Assembly: GCA_944391115.1 (NCBI GenBank)
Contig: CALXSJ010000013.1
Location: forward strand, 37,138-101,137
Reading direction: 5' to 3'
Origin: an uncultured Victivallales bacterium
Lineage (GTDB): Bacteria > Verrucomicrobiota > Lentisphaeria > Victivallales > UBA1829
Length of the DNA stretch: 64,000 nucleotides
The position numbers and the translations under genes are program-made. This document shows positions 8,269 to 16,885 of this stretch, piece by piece; position 1 is the stretch's first letter; every line of letters starts with the position of its first letter. The notes beneath the pieces were generated by a model that saw only the letters and a list, made by a program, of their open reading frames with translations, had not been told where the DNA came from and searched no databases.

Positions 8269-9806
8269 TTTACAGTATTCTCGCCGCCGCGGGATTGATT
8301 GTCGGTTTCATCCTCCACGTTGTCTTCGTCAAAGTGGCCGGATCGAAATCCATCGACGCCGCGAACAAAATGAAACATGACGCGGAGCGCGAGGCGGAAC
8401 GCCTCCTCCGGGAAGCCCGCGTAACGGCAAAAAGCGACGTCCTCAAAATCAAGGAGGATTTTGAAAACGAGATGAAGGAGCGCCGCCGGGAAATCCAGTC
8501 CTCCGAGCGCAGGCTTGCCCAGAAAGAGGAAAATCTCGACAGGAAAGCCGATTCCTTCGAATCCAAGGTCCGGAATCTGGAACGCAAGGAGCGCGACATC
8601 GACGCGTTGAAAGACCGCCTCTCCGCAAAAGAGGAGGAGATGAAAAAGGCGGTTGCGCGTCAGATTGACGAGCTCGAACGCATCACGGAACTTGACCGGG
8701 AGAGCGCCAAGACCCTTCTGCTGGAGAAACTCAAGGGGGAAGTGGAAAACGAATGCGGCATCCTCATCCGCAACATTGTGGACGAAGCCAAGCAGAAAGC
8801 CGAACGTGAATCCCAGCGGCTTCTGGTTCATGCGATCCAGCGCTACGCGGGCGAATGCACCTACGAACGCACCACGGCGACAATTCCGCTGCCCAGCGAT
8901 GAAATGAAAGGGCGCATCATCGGCCGCGAGGGGCGCAACATCCGCGCGCTTGAGGCGGCAACAGGCGTCAACATTCTGATCGACGATACGCCGGAAGCGG
9001 TTGTCATCTCCTGCTTTGACCCGATCCGCAAGGAGATCGCGCGCAGACTTCTTGAGAAACTCATCTCCGACGGGCGGATCCATCCGACCCGGATTGAAGA
9101 CCTCATCAAGAAAATCCGCAAGGAAATTGACGAGGAAGTCTTCGACGCAGGAGAAAAAGCGGTGCTCGACTGCGGCGTGCAGGGAGTCCCCAAACCGATC
9201 ATCAACCTGCTGGGCAGACTCCAGTTCCGCTTCAGTTTCTCGCAGAACGTGCTCAAACATTCCATCGAGACCGCCGCCTTCATGGGCGCCATCGCCGCGG
9301 AGCTCGGACTCGACGAACAGAAGGCGCGCAGAATCGGACTCTTCCATGACATCGGAAAAGCCGTCGATCACGAAATCGAAGGCACACACGCCGCAATCGG
9401 CGCGGACATCCTCCGGAAGCACAACGAGGCCAAGGATGTCATCAACGCGGTCGCCGCGCATCACGAAGAAGTCGAAGGAACGTCGATTTACGCCATACTC
9501 GCCAACGCCTGCGACGCGCTCAGCGCCTCCCGGCCCGGCGCAAGAAGCGAAACCACGGAGCTTTACCTCAAGCGTCTGGAACAGCTGGAAAACATCGCCA
9601 ACGAATTCTCCGGCGTGGAATCCTGTTTCGCGCTGCAGGCGGGACGGGAAATCCGCGTCGTCGTCCAGCCGGAGAAAATCTCCGAGGCGCAGGCGCAGGT
9701 TCTCAGCCGCGACATCTGCGGCAGAATCGAAAAGGAGATGAACTATCCCGGCCAGATCAAAGTCACGGTCATCCGGGAAACCCGCTCCGTCGAATATGCG
9801 AAATAA
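8265..9806 (+). CDS. rny: Ribonuclease Y
   Basis: A 513-residue membrane-anchored endoribonuclease that starts mRNA decay. The order is standard: an N-terminal membrane helix (residues 2-24), a long charged coiled coil (about 30-190), a KH RNA-binding domain with the GRIIGREGRNIRALE motif near 215-230, and an HD domain with HSIETA near 330, LFHDIGKAVDHE near 360 and the downstream HAAIGADI and AAHHEEV metal ligands. Length matches the family (about 520). RBS GGAAAGGA lies just before the ATG, and the gene is translationally coupled to the folate gene. An HD-domain protein and an ABC ATPase follow in the same direction. Confidence 0.96.
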   Translation: MIYSILAAAGLIVGFILHVVFVKVAGSKSIDAANKMKHDAEREAERLLREARVTAKSDVLKIKEDFENEMKERRREIQSSERRLAQKEENLDRKADSFESKVRNLERKERDIDALKDRLSAKEEEMKKAVARQIDELERITELDRESAKTLLLEKLKGEVENECGILIRNIVDEAKQKAERESQRLLVHAIQRYAGECTYERTTATIPLPSDEMKGRIIGREGRNIRALEAATGVNILIDDTPEAVVISCFDPIRKEIARRLLEKLISDGRIHPTRIEDLIKKIRKEIDEEVFDAGEKAVLDCGVQGVPKPIINLLGRLQFRFSFSQNVLKHSIETAAFMGAIAAELGLDEQKARRIGLFHDIGKAVDHEIEGTHAAIGADILRKHNEAKDVINAVAAHHEEVEGTSIYAILANACDALSASRPGARSETTELYLKRLEQLENIANEFSGVESCFALQAGREIRVVVQPEKISEAQAQVLSRDICGRIEKEMNYPGQIKVTVIRETRSVEYAK

Positions 9807-9824
9807 CCTTTCCGGAGGCGGAAG

Positions 9825-10622
9825 ATGACAGAGCCCGACTTCCCGGCGCTGAAAGAACGCTTCCGGAGCTACGCGCTTTCCTTCGCGGGCACTCCGGAAA
9901 ACGTTCCGCAGGCAATCCGCCTGAAAATCGACCATACCTTCGACGTCTGCTCGATCACGGACTGGATCGCGGACCGGGAGGGCGGCGTTTTCCGCGGACG
10001 GGGAAGAACGCTTGCTCTCCTCGGCGCGCTCTTTCATGACGTCTCGCGTTTCCGGCAGTACCGGGAATTCCGCACCTTCCGGGATGCGGACTCCTTCGAT
10101 CACGGCGAGATCAGCGCGGAAATCTTTCTCGGCGACTTCCCGCTCGAAGAACTCTCCCGCGCGGAAACCGGACTGGTCGCCGCCGCAATCCGCCACCACA
10201 ATAAAAGAGTGCTGCCGGCGGACCTCCCGGAAGAGGTCCTGCCGTTCGCAAAGCTGGTCCGGGACGCGGACAAGCTTTCCATCATCCGGATCATCAACGA
10301 GTATCTCGCGACGCCGGAGGAATATCAGGAAGCCGCTGTCCGGATCGGCATGCAGGAGACTCCCGGTTTCACGAGGGAGCTGGCGCAGACGGCAATCGCC
10401 GGAGGGCAGATCGCGCACAGCGCCATGCGGAATCTGAACGATTTCAAAATTTCCATCTTCGCCTGGGCGCAGGATCTCAACTTCCCCGCCGCGGCGTCTT
10501 ATCTTCTGGAACACCGTCTCTATGAGACGCTCCGGACCTTTCTGCCCGATGACACGCTGATGGACCGCCTTCTGGAAGTCAGCCTCGCGAGACTGCGGGA
10601 CAAGCGGAATGAAAGGAGCTGA
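9825..10622 (+). CDS. HD-domain phosphohydrolase, unknown substrate
   Basis: A 265-residue soluble protein. Metal ligands of an HD domain are visible: His in LKIDHTFDV (near 37), the HD pair in LGALFHDVSRF (near 70-71), IRHHNKR (near 125) and the late Asp in VRDADKL (near 149). This is the arrangement of metal-dependent phosphohydrolases acting on nucleotides or signalling molecules; no second domain is present. A GGAGG RBS lies just before ATG 9825, 19 nt after rny. It may serve nucleotide turnover, but the substrate is unknown. Confidence 0.8.
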   Translation: MTEPDFPALKERFRSYALSFAGTPENVPQAIRLKIDHTFDVCSITDWIADREGGVFRGRGRTLALLGALFHDVSRFRQYREFRTFRDADSFDHGEISAEIFLGDFPLEELSRAETGLVAAAIRHHNKRVLPADLPEEVLPFAKLVRDADKLSIIRIINEYLATPEEYQEAAVRIGMQETPGFTRELAQTAIAGGQIAHSAMRNLNDFKISIFAWAQDLNFPAAASYLLEHRLYETLRTFLPDDTLMDRLLEVSLARLRDKRNERS

Positions 10623-10625
10623 TTC

Positions 10626-11615
10626 ATGGCTCTGCTTCATGTGGAACACCTGAAAAAATACTATCCCGTCCCCTCCCCCCTGTTCGCGCCGAAACGCTGT
10701 GTCAAGGCTGTGGACGACGTGTCATTCGATCTGAACGAGGGCGAAACGCTCGGACTTGTCGGAGAGAGCGGATGCGGGAAAAGCACCATGGCGCGCCTTC
10801 TGATGCGTCTCGAAAATCCAACGGCGGGATCGATCCTGCTCGACGGGATGGATTTATGCGCGATCAAAGGGGAAAAACTGCGCCGGATGCGCGGAAGCTT
10901 CCAGATGATTTTTCAGGACCCTTACGGTTCGCTGAACCCGCGCATGAGCGTCTACTCGGCCATCGAGGAAGCTTTGAAGCTGCATACGGAACTGAATGCT
11001 TCCGGACGCGCGGCACGCATCGGCGAACTGCTTTCGCTCGTCGGGCTGAAACCGGAATATGCGCGGCGCTACCCGCATCAGTTCAGCGGCGGACAGCGCC
11101 AGCGAATCGGCATTGCGCGCGCGCTTGCGGTCAATCCGCGGTTCATCGTGGCCGACGAACCGGTATCCGCACTGGATGTCAGCGTCCAGTCGCAAATCGT
11201 GAATCTGCTTCAGGACATCCAGAAACAAACCCGCGTGGCGTTTCTGTTCATTGCGCACGACCTCGCGGTTGTCGAACATATCAGCCACCGGATCATGGTG
11301 ATGTATCTGGGCAAACTCGCGGAGACCGGGCCGGCGCGGGAACTCTGCTCCCGGCCCGCGCATCCTTATACGAAAGCCCTGCTTTCTTCGGTGCCTTCGC
11401 TCGATCCACGGCACAAAACCGGCAGAATCGTATTGAAAGGGGACGTGCCCTCTCCGCTTGATCCGCCGAAGGGCTGCCGTTTTCATCCCCGCTGTCCGAT
11501 GCGCGGGGCGCGCTGCGAAACGGAAGAACCCGTTCTGCGGCAGGTGCCCGGAGCCTCTCCGGGCCATTGCAGCGCATGCCATTTCGCCGAGCGGGTTTCA
11601 GAATTCAGAGGGTGA
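10626..11615 (+). CDS. Oligopeptide/dipeptide ABC transporter ATPase (OppF/DppF type)
   Basis: A 329-residue ATP-binding subunit. Walker A is GESGCGKST at residues 46-54, the ABC signature is [15 protein letters not shown], and Walker B is [12 protein letters not shown]. The C-terminal oligopeptide-transporter extension is present, with [15 protein letters not shown], the cysteine pattern found in OppD/OppF-type ATPases. It starts 3 nt after the HD gene stop, with AAAGGAG as RBS. Only this ATPase and the permease at 5989 are in the window; OppA, OppB and OppD partners must lie elsewhere. Confidence 0.9.
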   Translation: MALLHVEHLKKYYPVPSPLFAPKRCVKAVDDVSFDLNEGETLGLVGESGCGKSTMARLLMRLENPTAGSILLDGMDLCAIKGEKLRRMRGSFQMIFQDPYGSLNPRMSVYSAIEEALKLHTELNASGRAARIGELLSLVGLKPEYARRYPHQFSGGQRQRIGIARALAVNPRFIVADEPVSALDVSVQSQIVNLLQDIQKQTRVAFLFIAHDLAVVEHISHRIMVMYLGKLAETGPARELCSRPAHPYTKALLSSVPSLDPRHKTGRIVLKGDVPSPLDPPKGCRFHPRCPMRGARCETEEPVLRQVPGASPGHCSACHFAERVSEFRG

Positions 11616-12413
11616 ATCCGGAACGGGAAAGCCGCAGGTCCGGATCAGGAAACGTTTTGCCATCTCCGGCCACTGCACGACATCCAAGGTTCCCGTCCCG
11701 AGAAGCATGCCGTGCCCGCCGTGCGGAAAGATATGCAGACTGCATGGAATTCTCTTCTCATACAGCGACTCGGCCATCATTGCGCTGTTCCGCCATGGAA
11801 CGACCGCATCTTCCGCAGTATGCCAGATAAAGGCGGGAGGGGTTTTCTCCGTGACGCGCGTCTCCAGGGAAAGACGTTCCTTCCATTGCGGGAAATGCCC
11901 ACCAAGAAGATTTCCGGCCGATCCCTCGTGCGCGAAGCGCGCAAAGGAAATCACAGGATAGCAGAGAATCATCGCGTCGGGACGCGCATTCTGCAAATCA
12001 GCGTCATCCCCGGCGTCGGCGGCAATCTCGTCAAAGAGCGTTCCGGCGGAGGCGGCAAGATGCCCGCCCGCGGAAAAGCCGCAGACAGCAAGACGGTCAG
12101 GGATGACGCGCCACGCTCCGGCACGGGCGCGGATCAGGCGGATTGCCCGGAGGACATCCTCCTGCGGTTCGGGGAAACGGTGCGGCGCCACGCGGTAATG
12201 AAGCACGAACGCATGAAATCCAAGTTCGTTGAACTTCCGTGCAATCGGTTCGCCCTCGGTCGCCTCGCATACGCAGCCGTAGCCGCCGCCGGGGATGACA
12301 AGGACGGCCGGCCTTACAATCTCTCCGGGAAGCAGATAGCAGCAGAGCTCCGGCGCGGGAGCGGTGTTTTTCCGAGGATCCCTCCAGAGAAGAATCGTCG
12401 CCGGCGCGCTCAT
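11598..12413 (-). CDS. Alpha/beta-hydrolase esterase
   Basis: A 271-residue protein. The oxyanion motif VIPGGGYG is near residue 40, the nucleophile elbow GFSAGGH near 112, a catalytic-acid region [10 protein letters not shown] near 200, and the C-terminal histidine in FPHGGHGM near 236. This is the hormone-sensitive-lipase/acetyl-xylan-esterase-like group common in polysaccharide users. The start at 12413 overlaps the HIT gene stop by 4 nt (ATGA), so it is translationally coupled. The 3' end overlaps the convergent OppF gene by 18 nt. No signal peptide; cytoplasmic ester cleavage on acylated sugars is a guess. Confidence 0.85.
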   Translation of the reverse strand: MSAPATILLWRDPRKNTAPAPELCCYLLPGEIVRPAVLVIPGGGYGCVCEATEGEPIARKFNELGFHAFVLHYRVAPHRFPEPQEDVLRAIRLIRARAGAWRVIPDRLAVCGFSAGGHLAASAGTLFDEIAADAGDDADLQNARPDAMILCYPVISFARFAHEGSAGNLLGGHFPQWKERLSLETRVTEKTPPAFIWHTAEDAVVPWRNSAMMAESLYEKRIPCSLHIFPHGGHGMLLGTGTLDVVQWPEMAKRFLIRTCGFPVPDSPSEF

Positions 12414-12907
12414 GCCGGCCACTCCCTGCGCAGCAGATCCGCAGTATCGCGCAAAGCCTCCGGAACAACGCGGATGTCGCCGATCACGGGCATGAAATTG
12501 TTGTCGCCCGTCCAGCGGGGAACGATATGCAGATGCAGATGATCCGCCACGCCCGCACCCGCCGCAACGCCGAGATTGAATCCGATGTTGTAGGCCTGCG
12601 GACGCATGACCTTCTGCAGCGTGTTCTTCGCTTTGACACAGACATCCATGATTTCATGCAGTTCTTCCGGCGCCAGTCCGGAAATGTCTCCGACATGGCG
12701 GAACGGCGCAACCAGAAGATGCCCGGAATTGTAGGGATAACGGTTCAGAATGACGAAACAATGCGCGTAACGGGCGACAATCAGCTCCTCCTCTGGCGAA
12801 TCCGGACGAATCTCACGGTTGTTGCAGAGAAAACAGCCGGGTGTCTTTTCCGAACGGATGAAACTGATTCTCCAGGGAGCCCACAGCGGGCGGGATTCCT
12901 CTTTCAT
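12410..12907 (-). CDS. HIT-family nucleotide hydrolase/transferase
   Basis: A 165-residue protein with the histidine-triad motif HLHLHIVPRW near residues 123-132 and an N-terminal zinc-type cysteine pair CFLCNN near 20. WAPWRISFIRS at 9-19 is typical of the Ap4A-phosphorylase-like HIT branch. Such proteins split nucleoside phosphates or dinucleoside polyphosphates. It is the first gene of a two-gene unit with the esterase. Confidence 0.88.
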   Translation of the reverse strand: MKEESRPLWAPWRISFIRSEKTPGCFLCNNREIRPDSPEEELIVARYAHCFVILNRYPYNSGHLLVAPFRHVGDISGLAPEELHEIMDVCVKAKNTLQKVMRPQAYNIGFNLGVAAGAGVADHLHLHIVPRWTGDNNFMPVIGDIRVVPEALRDTADLLRREWPA

Positions 12908-13019
12908 GATTCAGACCTCCAAATCTTTCCTTTGCCGCAGATTTTCTGCATGGGGAAATGTAGCATCATTCCGGAAAAATGCCCGCATCCAATGATAAAA
13001 AACAAGATTTTTCCCCGGG

Positions 13020-13836
13020 ATCAATATTTGCTCCAGGCCGGTTTCATGGAAAAAATCTCCCGAATCCTCCCTTCCCGGACGCATGGGGTTCAGCGTGCGG
13101 ACAAGATCGTGAATATCGGAAATGAACCGGTGGTGCGGACCGTTTCCGAACAGACAAGGCATCCCTCCTCCATAAGCCTCACCGTGAATTTGATTCCGCT
13201 CCGCATGGCAAACCGGTGAAACGGAAAATGCCCCGTTGGCAAAATCCGGTACAAGCAGGCAGAATTTCAGGGCATACTGGGAAACGGCCTCCATCCAGAG
13301 GGCTGCCAGATTCCGGTCGTTCCGGTGTAACGGCATCCGGCGGACTGAAAGAATGGCGCCTGGCTTCCGAATGGCTGCAGCCCGCTGCGCATGAAAGCCC
13401 CGGCTTTGACGACAAGATCATGCACCCTCCCCGGCTCGGCGCATCCGCTCAGATCAATGGCAAAGGGAGAAACGCCGCCGGTATGCCGTCCGGCCCAGGT
13501 TCCGCCAAGAGATACGACGCTCCGATAATTGATTCCGCCGAAATGCAGCAGAATTTTCCGGTCCGGCCAGTCCGCGGGAATCTCAATCCAGCGCTGCTGC
13601 CATGCCGTTTCCATGAAATCGGCAAACCCGACACCGGACAGCCGGCTCTCCGGACAGAACGGAACCGTGATCCGAGTTTCAAAACCTATCGACCTGCAAC
13701 ACTGCCTGGCCTCGCGCTGCGGGAAAAATCGATGGCAGAAGTCCATTCTCCATTGAGATTTCTCCTCTCTTCACGCTCAAACTGCGGTCCGGGATATTCA
13801 TTTCCCGGGATCGCCAGATGGAAAAATTCCTTTTTG
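13020..13836 (-). pseudogene. Decayed GH2 beta-galactosidase/glucuronidase-like gene
   Basis: Three frames on the minus strand together spell the N-terminal part of a GH2 glycosidase. Frame one has GNEYPGPQFEREER and NLNGEWTSAIDF, then a TAG stop. After a shift near 13690, frame two has ITVPFCPESRLSGVGF, WIEIPADW, HTGGVSPFAIDLS, SGLQPFGSQA and CRYTGTTGIWQ. After a shift near 13300, frame three has LWMEAVSQYALKFC and LVPDFANGAFSVSPV. These follow the expected order of the GH2 sugar-binding and immunoglobulin-like domains. The catalytic TIM barrel is missing: similarity fades by about 13020 and the HIT gene follows. At least two frameshifts, a stop and a large deletion make it non-functional. 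The AraC gene next door is intact. Confidence 0.85.
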
Positions 13837-13913
13837 AAAGTTGCAATATCCGTGATCTCTTATAAATTATAATGCATCAAGAAAAGATATCCAACAGAAA
13901 TAATAAAAAAAAC

Positions 13914-14762
13914 ATGAGGGTTATGATCGTGAGCATCTATAAAGAGACATTTTTTCCTATGCCGATGCCCCACCCGGATGCACCGCTGCAGATTCTGCTT
14001 GCGGGGATCACCCATCCGGATCCCTCCTACCGGATCGTCAGGAACTCCCCGGGCAATCTCTACGTCCTGGAGTATGTGATCCGCGGGAAAGGACACCTGC
14101 GCTGGGGAGACAAATATTACACGCCGGCGGAGGGCGACGTTTACCTGCTTCAGCCGCCCCTTCCTCATGAGTATCATTCGGACTCCGCCGATCCCTGGGA
14201 AAAAATCTGGTTCAATCTGAGCGGTCCGCTGATGAATGCCTTGTGCGACGCCTACCGTCTGCGCGGCGTTGTGTATTTTCACAATTTCCGGATTGAAAAG
14301 GAATTCCTGAATGCCGCAGACATTCTCCGGCGTCATCAGAACGACCTCCCGACAGAATTTCCGCTGGCCGTTCACCGTATTCTCGCCGCGATCGACCGCC
14401 GGCGCTCCACACATCCGGAAGCAGGAAAAAGCCCGGAGGGAATCCGCCTGAAAGAATACCTTGACATGAACTGGGAGAAAAACATATCGCTGGAAAAACT
14501 TGCGAAACTGATCCGGAAATCCGTGCCGCAGACGCTGCGCATCTTTCAGAAGGACTGGAACTGCTCGCCTTACGCCTATCTGCAGGAACAGCGTTCCTTT
14601 CTGGCAAGACAGTATCTTGAAAATTCGGACTGCCCGGTCAAAGTGCTGGCAGCCATGCTCGGATTCAAAGACGAATTCTATTTTTCAAACTGGTTCAAGG
14701 GAAAAAACGGAGTCGCACCCGCCATCTACCGGAAAACATTCAGGAAAAAACACGGGACATGA
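13914..14762 (+). CDS. AraC-family transcriptional regulator
   Basis: A 282-residue regulator. The N-terminal half is a cupin-like sensor domain (YVLEYVIRGKGHLRWGDKYY, then GDVYLLQPPLPHEY and KIWFNLSG). The C-terminal about 100 residues hold two helix-turn-helix motifs: ISLEKLAKLIRKSVPQTLR and VKVLAAMLGFKDEFYFSNWF. The start is uncertain. An open frame begins at 13872, but a TATAAT-like box at 13868-13873 would place transcription start after it, so ATG 13914 or 13923 is preferred. Such proteins usually respond to a sugar and control a neighbouring glycosidase gene; here that neighbour is the GH2 pseudogene, so it may be an orphan. Confidence 0.88.
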   Translation: MRVMIVSIYKETFFPMPMPHPDAPLQILLAGITHPDPSYRIVRNSPGNLYVLEYVIRGKGHLRWGDKYYTPAEGDVYLLQPPLPHEYHSDSADPWEKIWFNLSGPLMNALCDAYRLRGVVYFHNFRIEKEFLNAADILRRHQNDLPTEFPLAVHRILAAIDRRRSTHPEAGKSPEGIRLKEYLDMNWEKNISLEKLAKLIRKSVPQTLRIFQKDWNCSPYAYLQEQRSFLARQYLENSDCPVKVLAAMLGFKDEFYFSNWFKGKNGVAPAIYRKTFRKKHGT

Positions 14763-14825
14763 CCGCACATGCTCCGTACGGCAGACCCCGGCATGATCGC
14801 CTTCCGGAAAACGTCTTCGGATTCC

Positions 14826-16772
14826 TCAGTAGCGGAAATAATCCTCCGCATCATCCACATTTTCAGTTTCCGCCTCCGTGCGGGGCGGCCGCGAAGCCAG
14901 ATAATCTGTGAACGGCGTTTCGCCAATCGTCAGCTTCACAAGCTGGACCTTCGCTTTTTCACAGAAATTCCGCAGATGCGCAAGATTTTCATCCGAAGCG
15001 GAATCCGTGGCAATCACAATCTTTTCAAATGGATGTTCCGCATAAATCTGTTCCACCTGGTCCACGCCGCCAAAAACCTTGAATCCGTAAACCCGCAGTC
15101 CGTATAATCCAGGATCGTCATCCATGATGCCGATCACGGATTCGGCAAAAGCTTTACGGTTCGCACAGAAAAGATAGCTGATATAAACACGGCAGTTCAG
15201 CCCGCCGCCGTAAATCATGATCCGCTGGATTTTTGAAGGCTCCTGATACTGCAGATACAGTTTCCGGAACAGGAAGCCCTCTCCGTAGTGAACCAGAAAA
15301 CGCTCGAAGCAGATGAAAGTCAGATTCTGCAGGGCGAAGAGAAGGCATCCACCGAGGAAACGGCGCGGACTGACATGCTCCAGAATCAGCATGTCCGCAT
15401 AGCAGTAGTAATAAAGCAGCATGCAGGAAAACGCCGATCCGATCAGAAGCGTCAGCGCAAGATGCCAGTAGTTGTTCAAACCGGCCCGCAGCCAGTAAAT
15501 CCTGTAGACTCCGGAACAGCAGAGCACCAGAAATACCGGCACGACGGCATACAGGAAAAAGGAGAGATTCTGAAAACTGCCGACAAGAATGATGAAGGTA
15601 ATCAGAAAGGAAAGACTGATCAGGAAGAAATCAATAAAGGGATGAATCATGTTGACCAGAATTCCCTGTCTCGGCTTTGCCAGACCGCGCTGAATCAGCA
15701 GGGCCGAGTCGTAGATTTCAACGATGGCAAGCTGGCGGATCATGATGAGAATGGCGATCACAAGCGTCACATAGGCGACGGCCGGCATGGAGTCGCGCAC
15801 GGTGAGAAACAAAAGAGCGATCGCGGAAAAAACACATGCCATCAGATACATCATGAATGCCGTGGTTGTCTGCTTTTTCGTCTGGCGGAGCAGGCGGTGG
15901 TGCAGATGATCCTGATCCCCGTCCATGATGCCTCCCGATTCCGGATTCAAAAGTTTCCGGGTGCTGCGCCGCCAAATGGCCAGAACGACGTCGAACAGTG
16001 GCACCCCGACCGCGAGAATCGGCAGCAGAAGGGAGGTCGCCGTTACAACTTTGTCAATTGTGGAAAGGCCGATAATGGCAAAAATCAATCCCAGGAAAGT
16101 GCTTCCCGTATCCCCGAGAAAAATACGCGCGGGATAGAAATTGTAACGCAGAAAGCCCAGACAGGCGCCGGCGAGAATCAGCATGCAGATCGCCTCGGGA
16201 GTCGGTCCCCCCACAAAGATGAACCAGATCGCCATGCAGCCGGCGGAAACCACGGCAAGACCGGAGGCAAGACCGTCCAGTCCGTCAATCAGGTTGAATG
16301 CATTGATGATGACAATCACCCAGATGAACTGGAACAAAAGGGAAAGGTAACCGGATATTTCCCATCCGAAAATGGAATATTTCTGTTTTTCCCCCGTGTA
16401 CCAGATAATCAGAACAACCAGGAACTGAACCAGCAGTTTCTGCCAGGACTTCAGTTCCCGCCTGTCGTCAATCAGGCCGAGACCGCATAAAACGACAGCC
16501 GGCCAGAACAGGCGCCAGAACAGCGGCAGCACCGCCTCCGTGCTCCGGACTCCGAATCCATACAGAGCCAGAGTCAGGAAAAAAGACAGAATCACGGCGA
16601 CTCCGCCGCCCCTGGGAACCGGTTTCTTGTGAATGTGCCGTCCCCCGGGACGGTCGACATACCCCAAACGAGGCAGAATCCGGATGCAGGCATAGGTAAA
16701 GATCAGCGACAGGAACACCGCCAGCATCGGATAAATGAAAACACCCGCATAATTTTCAAAAAAAGCCAACAT
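14826..16772 (-). CDS. WecA/TagO-type glycosyl-1-phosphate transferase fused to a CapD-like domain
   Basis: A 648-residue membrane protein. Residues 1-about 350 are a polyprenyl-phosphate sugar-1-phosphate transferase: RHIHKKPVPRGGG near 45-57, the catalytic IDD at 101-103, NAFNLIDGLDGLASG at 157-171, GDTGSTFLG, and the MraY/WecA-family DQDHLHHRLL. From about 390 come further membrane helices and a Rossmann-like domain beginning MIYGGGLNCRVYISYLF and containing GIMDDDPGLYGLRVYGF, as in the N-terminal half of CapD/WbpM epimerases (CoA_binding_3-like). The short-chain dehydrogenase catalytic domain is absent. It should load the first sugar phosphate on the lipid carrier for O-antigen or capsule. 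Confidence 0.88.
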   Translation of the reverse strand: MLAFFENYAGVFIYPMLAVFLSLIFTYACIRILPRLGYVDRPGGRHIHKKPVPRGGGVAVILSFFLTLALYGFGVRSTEAVLPLFWRLFWPAVVLCGLGLIDDRRELKSWQKLLVQFLVVLIIWYTGEKQKYSIFGWEISGYLSLLFQFIWVIVIINAFNLIDGLDGLASGLAVVSAGCMAIWFIFVGGPTPEAICMLILAGACLGFLRYNFYPARIFLGDTGSTFLGLIFAIIGLSTIDKVVTATSLLLPILAVGVPLFDVVLAIWRRSTRKLLNPESGGIMDGDQDHLHHRLLRQTKKQTTTAFMMYLMACVFSAIALLFLTVRDSMPAVAYVTLVIAILIMIRQLAIVEIYDSALLIQRGLAKPRQGILVNMIHPFIDFFLISLSFLITFIILVGSFQNLSFFLYAVVPVFLVLCCSGVYRIYWLRAGLNNYWHLALTLLIGSAFSCMLLYYYCYADMLILEHVSPRRFLGGCLLFALQNLTFICFERFLVHYGEGFLFRKLYLQYQEPSKIQRIMIYGGGLNCRVYISYLFCANRKAFAESVIGIMDDDPGLYGLRVYGFKVFGGVDQVEQIYAEHPFEKIVIATDSASDENLAHLRNFCEKAKVQLVKLTIGETPFTDYLASRPPRTEAETENVDDAEDYFRY

Positions 16773-16817
16773 GATTCAAACTCCATCCCATCCTTGGAGC
16801 AAAACAGCCCCGCTATA

Positions 16818-16846
16818 AAGATACCGCCATCTGTCCTGTTATTCAA
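16818..16846 (-). promoter_or_regulatory. Promoter of transferase fusion gene
   Basis: Minus strand TTGAAT (16841-16846), 17-nt spacer, TATCTT (16818-16823), 46 nt before the start at 16772. Confidence 0.55.
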
Positions 16847-16885
16847 ACTGAAAAGCGGAAAAACAGGCCATTTTGCAGAAGCAGG

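Noticed and set aside
8133..10649. 838-codon minus-strand frame over rny and the HD gene
   Set aside because: Both plus-strand genes are clear; the minus frame is a codon-bias shadow rich in Phe, Arg and Asp with no family features.
12527..13219. 230-codon plus-strand frame near the HIT gene
   Set aside because: Antisense to the HIT protein, whose histidine-triad motif is clear, and to the GH2 pseudogene.
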